A stretch of DNA of 64,000 nucleotides. Origin: Pteria penguin. Its lineage: Eukaryota; Mollusca; Bivalvia; Pterioida; Pteriidae. The translations under genes were made by a program, and so were the position numbers. The notes under the pieces were generated by a model. The model was not told where the DNA came from. It saw only the letters and a program-made list of their open reading frames with translations, and did not search any database. Below, piece after piece: positions 22,148 through 33,227 of this stretch (position 1 is its first letter; each line of letters begins with the position of its first letter). The stretch lies in the NCBI GenBank assembly GCA_035048485.1, contig CM068586.1, forward strand, positions 50,571,667 to 50,635,666, in the 5' to 3' direction.

Positions 22148-25100
22148 TCAAACCCCGTCACAAGTACAACTACAAAGTGCTGTGCATGGTAAACCTGATC
22201 TATAGCCATTGCAGTTCCCAGAACAAGTTTTTTGCATCTGCATTTTGCAAGTTCTTGACAGGGTGCCGCTATAGCTTTCAAGCTAGTCTAATACGGTACC
22301 CATACACCATCCTTTTTCACCCAACCCCATGCATCTGGTGATGGCAGTTTCATCATCCCATTAAGGCATTGACCCCAAATATGGCCTGCTTGCAGAACAG
22401 CTCGTTTTACATGTTCAACTAAAGCTGCCCGGGATGGTGGTATGGCATTGTATGGTGTTTGTTTTCGTGCGAACAAATCAAGTCTTGCTTCGCTAAGTTT
22501 GTTAGTTGAACAGTAGTACATCACAATAACAAATTTTTCAATGATCGTCATGTTTTCAGAAGATATTTTTTCTATAGGGACGCTTAACATACTTAAAACC
22601 TCCGTTGCCTCCTGATATACATTCCAAGCCTGCCAACATGATTTCTTCCCTTTACCGACAAATGCAGAGACTGTATCACAACCGGAAAAAGCGTGAAAAA
22701 ATGGCAGTGATATAGTTCTTGGTCCCAGAGAGTTTGATATGTCGTGTAAAGGGATCCATCTTAGGTCCTTTCCTTTGCCAAATGTAACCCAGAATCTGTC
22801 AATATTTAATTGATCAAACATTGAGACACCTAGGACAACAACATCTATATCCTAACTCACTAACATAACACTCTTACTTCCTTTATCCGCTGCATCTTTT
22901 GCACGGAGAAACGTTCTGGTGTCTGCTTCTTCGTGATTACACGGTGATATATGCGAAACATCAACATCTTTGTTTGTTACAACATGGTCCTCTGGAGTCT
23001 GTTTCACACTTCAGCCCAGACAGTTTTTCAGCAAGGAAACGAAAAAGTTCATTTTTATTTTCATCACATCTTAAGAATGTGTTCCAAGACTTTGGTGGTC
23101 TACTGTTGGAAGTTACTTTTCTTCTTTCACCTGATCCTCGTTTGCGTCTAGTTTCGCCTTTCAAACTGTCCTCATGGTCTTCGTCAAAAACAATATCTAT
23201 CCTCCGGTGATGATGTCCACAGTGTTCTACATAAGGCAAAATCACATCATTGGCATACTCATCAAATGTTTTACATACTCCTGGTTGCTTCGAGTAAACC
23301 AAAGCAGCTCCATCGATTATGAGAGTGTCTGCAGGTGGTGCAGCTACGGGAATTTGTACATTACTTTCTAATATTGGCATAAGTTGTGACTTTGTACCAA
23401 AATTCAGATTTCCATTTTGTGATATTGATGGTGGAAACTTCTGATTTTCGTGTCTGAGGAAGTCTTCCAAATCACACTGTCTACTTTGGCAAGAAATGAA
23501 AACTTTTGAGAACAAGCTGCATTCATCTTTCAAACTAACTACCTTTGTCTTTGTGGCAATAGAGTTTAACTTCGATTTGGAACCATACAAAGAAAATTTA
23601 TTCTTCGTGATGGGGTCATAGAATCCAGACATTTCAGTATCGTTAATACGTTTTATGAAAAGATCATACTGGTGTAGACCAACTTCTAATAGTTTCTGAA
23701 GCGATTCGGAAACATTGCGCTCTGCAACATCTTTGGAATCAATAGCATACAGATCTTTTGACTCTTCATCAAATGGATTTCCCATTTCCTCAAATACTGC
23801 CACAAGCTTACGGACTTTTTCAAAGAATTGTTTTTGAGCAGAATTAGTTTCTTCATGGTGCTTTAAATGTCTCACTTTTACATTACCATTTGCTTTTGAA
23901 AACTCTTTAACCAATCTGCTGATCTCTGGTCCAGCTATCATCCACCTCCTAAGAGCTGAAGCATCTTCTGTCAAGCCGATTGCGCCACCATCACCTTTTA
24001 CAAGTACATAATTCTGCTCATGTGCTTGATCAATAGCAATGCATGAAAACCTTCTCTCTGTTTTCTTTACGGAAAAGTTACCTTTTTGAAATTCGTCATA
24101 GACATCAGGATGTAGTTTTTCAAGAGATAACAAGTCCCGAATGTGAATCGGCAGCCATCTGGCAAAGTTCATATGATCGAGGGCAAAAAAAAAAAAAAAA
24201 TAAAAAAAAAAAAAAATAGGGAATAAGAGCTGAAAGACTTTCAATGTAGAGACGAAAATCACTTTCCCGATATGATCGTATAAACGAAAGGACTAGTAAT
24301 TCCAAATTCAATATCAAACCCCAAAATTGAAATTGATGAAATTCTATCTCGCGCAATGAAAACCTTTCTAACATTTCATTGACAGCAATGTCTTCTATAT
24401 TCATTTGACCCTCGGTAGCATTCTTAAATGCTAGCTTCATCAATTCATACAGACTACAAGCTGTTATCTGATGAATTTGTCTCGTCTTTGCAACGTTTGA
24501 AACTGTTAGGAAAGATTCAGCAGATCCTGAAGATGCAATTTCCGCCTCAGTCAAAGCTGTTACCCAACCAGATCTCTTCAGTAAATCACCCAATAGTTTC
24601 AAAGCAGCCACTTCTATGTGCAAACCTCCAAACATTATCACAAATTTATCTTCACCATAGATGTCTGGGCACTGCCATTGTATCTGTTTTGCAAGAACAA
24701 ACAATGGTTGGTCTGCTGTCATAACTTGAGTTTGAGTGGGATTTAGGAAATTAGTGACCTCTCGTAAATTATCCGTGGCATGTTTCATTGTCGACACAGA
24801 GTATGCCTGATCCTGCAACAAAGGAAGTAATGATGTTGTGCTGACTTTAACATGAGGACCCCTACCTCGCGAAGAATGGTATGATGACCATGATACTGTC
24901 TCTAGATTTAGGACTTTTTGTGTCAAACTAACAAACTAAAGCCAGTCAAACTCATACTTGAGGTTATGTAACAAGTAATCTTAGTTCTGAAGTTTAATAG
25001 GTGTTTGCACTATTGGAGGTGATGGTTTTGTTTTTAGAAAGCAGGTGGTACATTTGTGTACGTATCAGGGAGATTTGATAGTTTTTTTGAAGTTAGTTTA

Positions 25101-26699
25101 TGTTCAATAAGCGGAAATTCACGTCTCTCTGTATTATCACTAATAGAAGGGTGTTGAAAAATAGATATTCCTGTTCCATGAAATGATGTCATTGCCGTTG
25201 TAGAAGAAGGATTGTGATCAATATTATCGACAGCTGAGGTAGTGAATACAACCTTGTGTAAGCCTGGTGGACAGACAACACCTTCCTCTAAATATTTCTG
25301 AAGTACACTATCACCAAGCATTGTAGAGATTTCCAGCACACGGTCATACGAAATACAAATACCGTGTTGAAATAAAATATCTATTAGATTGCGTTTTTGT
25401 GTCTTTGCAATCAAAAGAATCCCTACATAAATTGCACGGTTCACGATCTGAAGAGTCTCTGGTGAATACTAGTACCTTTGGTTGCTTTTTTATGGTAATT
25501 AAAAAGCAACAACTGCGCAATGGCAAGATCAGAATCAGTGATTCCGTTTTCAAGTTGGGATTCGATATCAGGTCCATGCTCTATCATTGAGACCAGTTCT
25601 AACAAAGAACTTGGAACAGCTTCTGACAATGATTCGTCGCTAAATTTACCAGTGAATTTAACCTTGTGCCGACACATTTCCTTGCGAACTATCTCGGCTA
25701 CCTTTGCTAAATACATAGCATCAGTAAATTCACAGGCGGTGACAACTGATGTTCCAATATCTTTCTCAAACACTAGTACCACTTCACGTCCTCTATGGTA
25801 TGCTTGCAAATCTGGTATCTTTGATAAGATTATGTCTTTCAATTTCGTTTTATTTCATTTTGTTGAAATCGACGGATACGTAAATTCGCGATGTCGTTTT
25901 TCGTATAACAAGCTAAGATCAGCAAGTTTGAAAACAATACCTCCCGGATTAGCTCTTTGTGATTCTACTATGTGTGTAATCAGTTCTGCAAATGCAAGTT
26001 CATCACCATACTCGCAGTTTCCTTCTTCCACTGACATTTCATGGTCCCGTAGTGCCTTTCTCTCTCTGTTATACAGTGCTGTCAAACATTTTGGATGATA
26101 TTTAAACTCTTGTGCTACAACATCACCTGAACTTAATTTTGCAAGCAGTTTTTTTTATCTTGTAATGTTATTGCGCATCGGTTTAGTCTTTCGTTCAGCT
26201 GCTTGGCCATTGCCTCTCTCATGTCTGATATGCTACCTTCGTCTTCACATAAAAAGCACTTTGCAATAAGTGGCTTCTCCATCTGCTTCAAACTCTTTTT
26301 TTCTGATGAAATTTGATGAACCAATTTCGACTTCTATCTCAACAGATCTCCTTTTTCTCGCCCTTTGTAGTTATGTATTGCTGAACTTTATTGTGCAAGA
26401 ATGATGGTACTTTGTATTATTCTTTACTAAAGTTGCATCAATGCCCTGGCCATCATCAATGCGTCGAATGTCTACATGGATTGGCATTTCATTCAAGCAT
26501 TTGAAGTCGGGTATATTCTTTGCAAGCAGGTATAACACGATTTACTTTGGTCCAAAGGATCGGAGGGTGACATCAATGCTTCATCTTTGTCTATCTGACA
26601 TAAAAAGCATTTAGACCAATCAGTTTCCCTTTCGTCGCCGGGAGATGTTGACAAACGAATTCTTTTTTGACATTTCAATTTAGAATTGAAAACAATCAA
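22148..26699 (-). pseudogene. Broken large invertebrate repeat-family protein, FEN/XPG-like nuclease core with Cys-rich ends
   Basis: Minus-strand fragments at 26699-26493, 26324-26133, 26085-25855, 25842-25441, 25444-25034, 24926-24120, 24262-22961 and 22821-22288 line up collinearly as one protein of about 1,350 residues. The N-terminus has Cys-rich WSKCFLCQ and KCFLCEDEG segments. The core has IIDGAALVY, DIVFDEDHEDSLKGETRRKR, NHEEADTR, DIDVVVLG and FHAFSGCDTVSAFVGKGKK: acidic residues and a glycine-lysine loop in the order expected of FEN1/XPG-type nucleases. The C-terminus (GLPCTALCSCTC) is a CXC/tesmin-like cluster. Breaks are a frameshift at an A-rich run (24187-24217), a frameshift near 22990, TAG in the DIDVVV strand region, TAG after WVPY, and a frameshift at about 22230. 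The family is widespread as repeated predicted genes in cnidarians and molluscs; its function is not established to my knowledge. Confidence 0.7.
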
Positions 26700-27202
26700 T
26701 TATTTTATTATTCAACCAATATTTGCACGTACGGCTATTAATTGGAACTGCAAAGCAAACAGACTGGTGGGTTATCCACTTGTAATTACAGTCCATGCAC
26801 GTGTGCACGTGTTACGCTTAAACACAGAAATCTCTGACAGAGGGCGCCACTTTCGTTTTCTGATGATAATTTTGAAATTACTATGTATTTGACAAACAGA
26901 AAGAGGAAGAAAGGTGCCCTTTGTGTCACCCCAATTCCCACAAAGCGGACACCATGCCAAGTTTTGAGGCAAGAATGTTGCATGAGTTTGTCCAAGTATT
27001 GTAAACAACTAACTCATGAGTTATGAATTAATTTTTCGTATTTAGACCAATGGACAGGAGTAACAGGCCAGAAACAATTGTTATTTAAAAGTTTAAATGT
27101 TAAGCAGCCTCAAGGAAGAAATTTCATAAATGATTCGGACTAAAATCGCAAAATAACTCTTAGTTAACCATGCATCCAACATACAATTTTGAACATAAAT
27201 CC

Positions 27203-27373
27203 TATTCAGCCGCCATTTTGAATTTTGGTCGCCATCTTGAAATGGTAGGAAAATCCAGTTGGCACACAATCTATATTGATAATATACTATCAGATGATTA
27301 TTCCTACAAATTTCAATGCTTGTATCACAAAAAGAACTATTTTGGTGGAATTTAAGCATAAGTCACCCCACTA
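27203..27373 (-). repeat. Right inverted repeat of the nuclease unit
   Basis: Reverse complement reads tagtggggtgac, aaaatagttctttttgtgat, attgtgtgccaa, catttcaagatggcgacc and aaaatggcggc, parallel to the left end. Confidence 0.65.
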
Positions 27374-27838
27374 TCTGATAAAACCGTTATGATAAATGCT
27401 GGCACGGAAGTTATGTCTTGCCTTTATGGTGGTATTCCAAATGAGGGCTTAGATGAGTTGAGATGTAGAAAGTTTGCTACAAAGCTGGATGCAGGGTTAA
27501 TTGCTATCAACTGTCAGAATTTGCCTCCAACTTCCGATGCAGCATCTTTCCATATCCAAAGGGCATACCAACAAACATACCATTGGATGACTGGTATAAC
27601 TCTTCCTCCGACAGACTGCGGTTGGCATATGATAAATGGAAATTTATATCCCATCAAATTAAGCAAACCAGCTGCACCAGCCTCACTTCTAAAAATAGTT
27701 CGACGCTGTTTTAAGTCGAATTGTGATTCTCGACGGTGTAGCTGTCGCAAAACTGGCATAGAATGCACGGTCAGTTGTGCTGAGTGTCGTGGACACTGTT
27801 CAAATTCTTTGGCCCCAGATCTTAGTGATGATTCATAA
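27365..27838 (+). pseudogene. C-terminal fragment of a related nuclease-family protein with CXC cluster
   Basis: Open from 27365 (ATG at 27389) to TAA at 27838. It reads DKTVMINAGTEVMSCLYGG, DELRCRKFATKL, NLPPTSDAASFHIQRAYQQT, GWHMINGNLYPIKLSKP, then a cysteine cluster RCFKSNCDSRRCSCRKTGIE with CTVSCAECRGHC. This is the C-terminal segment of proteins of the same broad family as 22148-26699, but of a distinct subfamily and on the opposite strand. Everything upstream (core nuclease) is missing, so it is a fragment or a terminal exon cut off by the adjacent inverted-repeat unit. Its frame is intact over 158 codons. Confidence 0.65.
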
Positions 27839-28904
27839 ATGGTTGAATGGGACTATTGAGTTCTCGCTATGAATTATGTATTGTCGCATTATTTCTGCTT
27901 TGAATTGTTGATACTTTTAATATGAATTTCGGGATCATGTCTACTTTCCTTATATCAGTTCTTAATATTTTTGATAAGGCCTTGGTAAAGTTGAGATCAC
28001 GTAACCTTGACCCTGACAAGATGATGAAGCTTGACAGTCACTGTATCTTTTATACAGTGACACTAGTATTATGTGCAGACGAGATAAGGCAAGTTTTATG
28101 TAGTTATATTATATACAATATTATATACAAATGAAATTAGTCCTATATATTCAAATCTGCATGTTACGATTATATCTGAATGTGACACTTTGTGGTCTTA
28201 CAGAGAGACAGACAGACAGGTAGACAGGTTCTTGGCTTAGTTCCATAATGAGTGTCAATCAATAAATGTGATATTAAAGTAAAAGTAAGCACAGAATGTT
28301 CAAACACACAACAGAAATGTGTATGGCTCTATTGTAAACATTGCTTTGGGAATGAATCTTTAATGACCTTGACCCGAGATCCGCGATCTTGGACAAAAAT
28401 TTGATTATTTTAATCCCTTTACCATTCTCAACTTACCTGTTACCTATTTTAGTAAAAACAAGAAATATTCGGGTTCATTTTAAAGAAATACGAAGTTTTT
28501 ATAGATATTTACCATAAATCAATGTTTCACCCCAAAAATCAACTTTCCCGTGCATACATTTTTCTAAACTTTTTGCATGTGGTAAAGGGCATTATAAATG
28601 TTCTAAAACAAAGAGAAACAAACTGCTGCAATTTGTTCCCATTTTAATCATTTTTTTTTCCATAGAATGACTGGCCTATTTCTTTATGTATTGGATGAGC
28701 GCAGCTGTCCAGCACTATGAAACATACGCGCAAATATTCTTTAGTATAAAATGTATCAACAGTGTATGATGTAGCTCGAGGACTGCGCTCACACCAAACT
28801 TTAAATTTAATTTCATCTAAAAAAATAAATGAAAAGAATCAGAATACCGTTACAGGTTTAAACGGTTCTTGGGTCATTTTTGATCAACAGATTTCGTAAA
28901 CGCT

Positions 28905-28959
<55 letters not shown>

Positions 28960-29479
28960 GTAGTAATAATGAAATGGCCCAAATCGACTTAAATTGCTCA
29001 CCTGAACACCTTCAGCGTACGACAATGCCAAACTTAGGTAATATCAGAATATTCTCTCTCGAAATATCAATGTTTTCTACATGTAGGAATTCTGATTCAT
29101 AACTAAGCCAAAAATGCACTACATTATTTGAAAACACTCGGACATTATGAATTCAAAGAAAACAACAGAAGATATGTAAATGCCTGAAGTCAATTCTTTC
29201 CCTTAGGTCTCAAGGGAAAGTCCAACAAAGTTCTTTTTATTATATATTAGTAATAGTTTAAACATATTTTATTTCATTAAATGAAAAGGGATTGGGAAAA
29301 AGTTAGTACATTATTTGTGCCCTCTCCCTAAAATTACAACACAATTATAAAGCCAGAAATACAAGATGATATAATAACATTTAATTGAAAATATTTATAT
29401 ACAACTGAGAAGAAAAAGTAGGAGAAAAGACGAAGACATAGTAATGATAATATACATGGTGACCCTAATTTACTGATTC
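27839..29479. other. Non-coding spacer
   Basis: No gene recognised. It holds an (AAT)n microsatellite and, at 29087-29240, a dispersed repeat also present at 46615-46765 (aaacactcggacattatgaa, ctcaagggaaagtcc). Confidence 0.55.
28907..28968. repeat. (AAT)n microsatellite
   Basis: About 20 uninterrupted AAT units. Confidence 0.97.
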
Positions 29480-30087
29480 AGAATTTCTTGGAAGATTGCA
29501 AAATCTTTTGAACACTAAAATAATCTTTTCATTTTCTTCACTGCTTAATGATATATCACCAAACAATAGTTTATCAACAGTTAAAGGCTGGAATTGACAC
29601 AAGGCAGTATACAGGTTATATCTGCTAGGATACCTCAGCAGAAAATGGAAAGAATCTTCATACGGGTGACCGCAACTTCAAGCTTGATCAGATACTAAAT
29701 TAACTCTGAACAAGTCAGCTTTTAATATGCTACATTTATTTCTTAAAACTGTTATATAAATGTTACTTTTTCTATCCCCTGTATGAAAGTAAGAAATAAT
29801 TATGCCTTAACTCGAGTCGAGGTCATCCCAAGGTTTCATTGATGATGGAAAGAAGTAGTTTAATGTATTATTTAATCTGTATTTTGGAATCATGTAGTCT
29901 CTACTACTCCGTAAACTCCTTTCATTATTTCTATTAAATGGTAAAACAATATTTGTTAAAAAAGACTTGGGGCAATATTATTATGACTATTGTAAATGAG
30001 TTTTCTTAGTTTCCTTCCTTCTGCTAAGGTTTCCCATTCGGTTTCATTGTATAGAGATTCACGACTGGCGTACAGGGGTAAACCAGT

Positions 30088-30112
30088 TAGGTAGCAACCA
30101 TTTGATTTTTAT

Positions 30113-30143
<31 letters not shown>

Positions 30144-30292
30144 GGGGGGGGCAGGAAGACTTTGCAAAAAAAGTCCGGCCCCAAGAGCCGGCAAAAGAAT
30201 AACAATAAATAAATAAAAAAAATAATAATAATACGGCCGGTGAAAGTCTTCCTACCCCCCCCCTTCCCTTAAAAAACAAATGGTTGCTCCCT
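30088..30292. mobile_element. MITE nested in the LINE
   Basis: Inverted ends gtagcaaccatttgattttt and aaaaaacaaatggttgctcc, with an inner pair caggaagactttgc / gaaagtcttcct. It includes (GT)n and a run of about 25 G. It interrupts the LINE reading frame. Confidence 0.75.
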
Positions 30293-31637
30293 TACAAGTC
30301 TGGCCGCCTCCGGTTGAACTTTTTCTAATTTTTTTTCGTCAAAAGAACAACCGTACCTCACACGCATATTCTAATGTTGGAAGAAAAAAATGAGTAGTAG
30401 ATTTTAGAAAGCGTAGATCTACTTAAAGTGGATTTAAGTTTAAGCAGTGCATTGATTTCTTATAAGCAGAATTGCATATGTTGTTAATATGGGAGGACCA
30501 TTTTCCATTTGACATAAATTTCCGGCCAAATGTTTATGTTCAAGTGCGGCGTTTACCTTTGTACCATTAAAATCTACTTCGATATGATAGTTACAATTTT
30601 TTTACACTGAAATACAGAACTTCAGTTTTTGATGGATTAAAAGTAACTAGCCAGTTGTTTGCCCATTCTTCAAGTCAATATTTATTACTGACTCTATTTC
30701 ATTTTTATCTTAAGACGAGGTTGACATAGAAGAATCATTTGCAAAAACTCTTGTAATACTACCAAGGTTATCGGCTATGTCATTTATAGATATTGAAAAC
30801 AGAAGAGGGCCCAACACAGACCCCTGGGGAACCCCAGCATTGGTTGATAGAAATTCTGAATAAGAACTATGTACAAATACAGAATGTTGCCTATTAGACA
30901 GGTAGTTTTCAAAAGAGTAAGGATATGTATTTTTCTTATTTTCCCTATTTATGCAAATATTATGATAAATTTCTATTAGTTGAATAGACCCATCTTATTT
31001 CCGAATTAAACTAAAGTTTGTCATTAGCCCTTGCAGTAACCAGTTTCGAGCAATTTGAATATATTTTTTAGGGAAGGGTTCACAAGCTATTTCAATATCA
31101 TTATCTAATATACTCACCAATTTACTTTTGAGACTTCATTGGCAAAAGATGAAAAATCAGCTTGTTTATACAACTATACATTTCTCTTGAATGTTCTTGA
31201 AACTTTACACTTTATAAAAATCTCTACCTCAATTGCATTATGATCCGAAATATTACGAACTACATCTATAACAGACGAGAATCCAACCGAACACTATCGA
31301 ACTAAAATCGGGTCAAGTAAGGACGACCTCGTGTCGCCTATATTTATAGGACCGTGAATTGGTATTGGTTTCTTAACTCAATAATTCGGTGTGGCTTATT
31401 TGTTAACAAATCAACATTGATATCTCCGACAATGACAGCGTTTGGGTTATAATTTATTGCATCTTCGATGGAATATTGGAAGACTATCCCAAAGCTGGGT
31501 ATTGCTATTTGGAGATCTGTATATAGTGCATAAAACAAAGGAAAATGATGGAAATTTAACTTCAATCCAAACACTTTCACCAAATTCAAATTCAAAATCT
31601 GTTAATCTGGTAATCATAAGATTTGTAGCTGTATATA

Positions 31638-32222
31638 TAACAGATTGGGAACATTCCTCTAAAGAGAGACATTCCCTGTTTAGAGAAACATTTTGCTGGC
31701 ATTTAAAAATATGTCTCTCCAAAGAGGAATGTTTTGACCGTAATACATGAGTTCCAAAGAACTAAAAAATCAAAATTTATAATTTTTACCTGAAACTAAA
31801 AATTGCACACCTACAGTACATACTGAGCAATGTTTGTAAAAGATGTTGACCTGTAGGAAGTACCATTTTCGAGTTTGATGATGTAAAACTTCTGCAGCTA
31901 TAAACACAAAAACGGTTGATAGAAATTCCAAACATTCTTTACAAATATTGTTTAGGACATCATAAAGATGTGCGCTTTTACTTTTCAAATCAAAATTTTG
32001 ATTTGTAGTATACCATTCGGCCACGAGCATCACTGAAGAGACATAAGTTGTCGAAATGCGCATCTGGTGCACAAAATTAAAATGTATATATTTTCTATAT
32101 CTATTAAGGAACTCATACATTAAGCTGGAAAAATTCCCTCTTTAGAGAGACAATTTTTTAAATGCTAATAAAGTATCTCTCTAAACGTGGAATATCTCTC
32201 TTTAAAGGGATGTGCCCAACCT
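31638..32222. mobile_element. 585-bp inverted-repeat element nested in the LINE endonuclease domain
   Basis: About 120-bp arms: cagattgggaacattcctct, aaagagagacattccc, gcatttaaaaat and atgagttcc on the left, with matching inverse complement at 32098-32222 (ctttaaagggatgtgcccaa at the right end). It splits the LINE endonuclease between SAYSEG and the IYTATN block. The interior contains the hammerhead repeat at 32027-32070. TATA-like sequence lies on both flanks. Confidence 0.8.
32027..32070 (+). ncRNA. Type I hammerhead ribozyme, solitary copy
   Basis: Core CTGAAGA (32033-32039), stem II gaca/tgtc with loop taagt, GAAA, palindromic stem III tgcgca, cleavage triplet ending at C32064, and stem I gcatca/tggtgc. 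All conserved core positions (CUGANGA, GAAA, UH) are present. Same sequence as the array at 62.8-64 kb. Confidence 0.85.
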
Positions 32223-32474
32223 GTATAATTATCCCTCGCTGTAAGCTGAACATTCTAGACGTATGGGATTGGAATAAAAGCCTTCAATAAGTAAGTCTCT
32301 TGTTTTTACATTTTCATCTAGGTGAGACTCAGTAATACAAATAATGTCATAATCGGACGCTGTGTCCGCTAAATATTCTACTTTGTGTCTTAGACTACAA
32401 ATGTTAACATGAAGGATTTTAATTAAAGTTTCAGGAGTAATATTTTCAGAACAAGTGTTTGCATGTATATCCAT

Positions 32475-33227
32475 ACATTCTAGTAAGATTAACTATAGAC
32501 ACAACTTGGAAGTGGGTATTCCCAAATGTAGTCGCGCAAGTGTGACATCAACTTGAAGCGACAAATCATTGAATATTGCAGATCCTCATATTTTGTTGAA
32601 TAAATCCTTAATTGACAAAACTAATCTGCAATGTTTGAAACTAAGAATTCTACAGTAGTGTAAACCCACAAGCAAAATATGTAAACACATTTGCGTCTAA
32701 AAAAGTTTGATAGGGATGTAAATAATACTGTTTCACAAAGTTTGAGGCAAAAAGCAATGCCACACATGAACAGTAGAGACCAGTAGGTCATATGATAAGA
32801 AAGTTGAATAATGCCTGCCTTAGATAATGGTTATGTAATCAAAGCTAAGGATTTTTTCAAGCTAGTATATGTTACTTGCATGCCTACTTACTATTCTGAT
32901 ACCCATATAAAATAGAGAAGAACTATAGAAAATTAAAGTAAATACCTGAAAATGTACAAAAATGGGGAAAAAATCCTGAAAAAATATGAAACAAGAGGTC
33001 TAATTTACTAAAGTAAAAGTCTGCCCATGAAAAAAAAATCAAATTATGATACCAATATGTAACTTCCAATTTGAGAGAAATAAATCTGAAAAAAAATGAA
33101 AGGATATAAACAGAAAAACAAAACAAAAACAAAATTTGCTCAACACAAAAAAGAACACCACTTCATAACAGTAGAGAGGGAGATAATGCCTCACTATAGC
33201 ATCACTGTATCCTCATTACACAGGTTA
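32475..33227. other. Spacer and 3' flank of B-box gene copy 2
   Basis: 32870-33227 is homologous to 18.62-18.98 kb and 60.94-61.29 kb (aatacctgaaaatgtacaaa, agtaaatacctg), the shared 3' flank of the B-box gene family. The rest has no recognised feature. Confidence 0.6.

Larger units (their letters stand above)
21813..27373 (-). mobile_element. Putative transposable unit with long inverted repeats, carrying a FEN/XPG-like nuclease gene
   Basis: The two ends are inverted copies: tagtgggg..., aaaatagttctttt, gatacaag, gtgtgccaa, caagatggc and aaatggcggc occur in order at 21813-21966 and as reverse complement at 27203-27373. TA dinucleotides occupy both outermost positions. Within the 5.56 kb there is one decayed long gene on the minus strand. 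Bounding inverted repeats around a single large nuclease-like gene suggest a DNA transposon or a domesticated relic. The superfamily is not identified. Confidence 0.6.
29480..32474 (-). pseudogene. Decayed non-LTR (LINE) retrotransposon ORF2
   Basis: Minus-strand fragments in order. An APE-type endonuclease has ILHVNICSLRHKVEYL, DYDIICITESHLDENV, FVLCTIYRSPNSNTQ and VIVGDINVDLL. The reverse transcriptase has GVPQGSVLGPLLFSISINDI, with FANDSS at the catalytic FADD position. The C-terminal part has LPLYASRESLYNETEWETL and SCGHPYEDSFHFLLRYPSRY. Multiple stops and frameshifts inactivate it, and the FADD box has lost one catalytic aspartate (FAND). Two small elements are nested in it (30088-30292; 31638-32222). 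The overall look is of a CR1/L2/Jockey-type LINE; the clade is not resolved. Confidence 0.85.

Noticed and set aside
24187..24217. Phenylalanine-rich membrane segment in the nuclease-family ORFs
   Set aside because: It is the translation of an A-rich run on the + strand that causes the frameshift, not a transmembrane helix.
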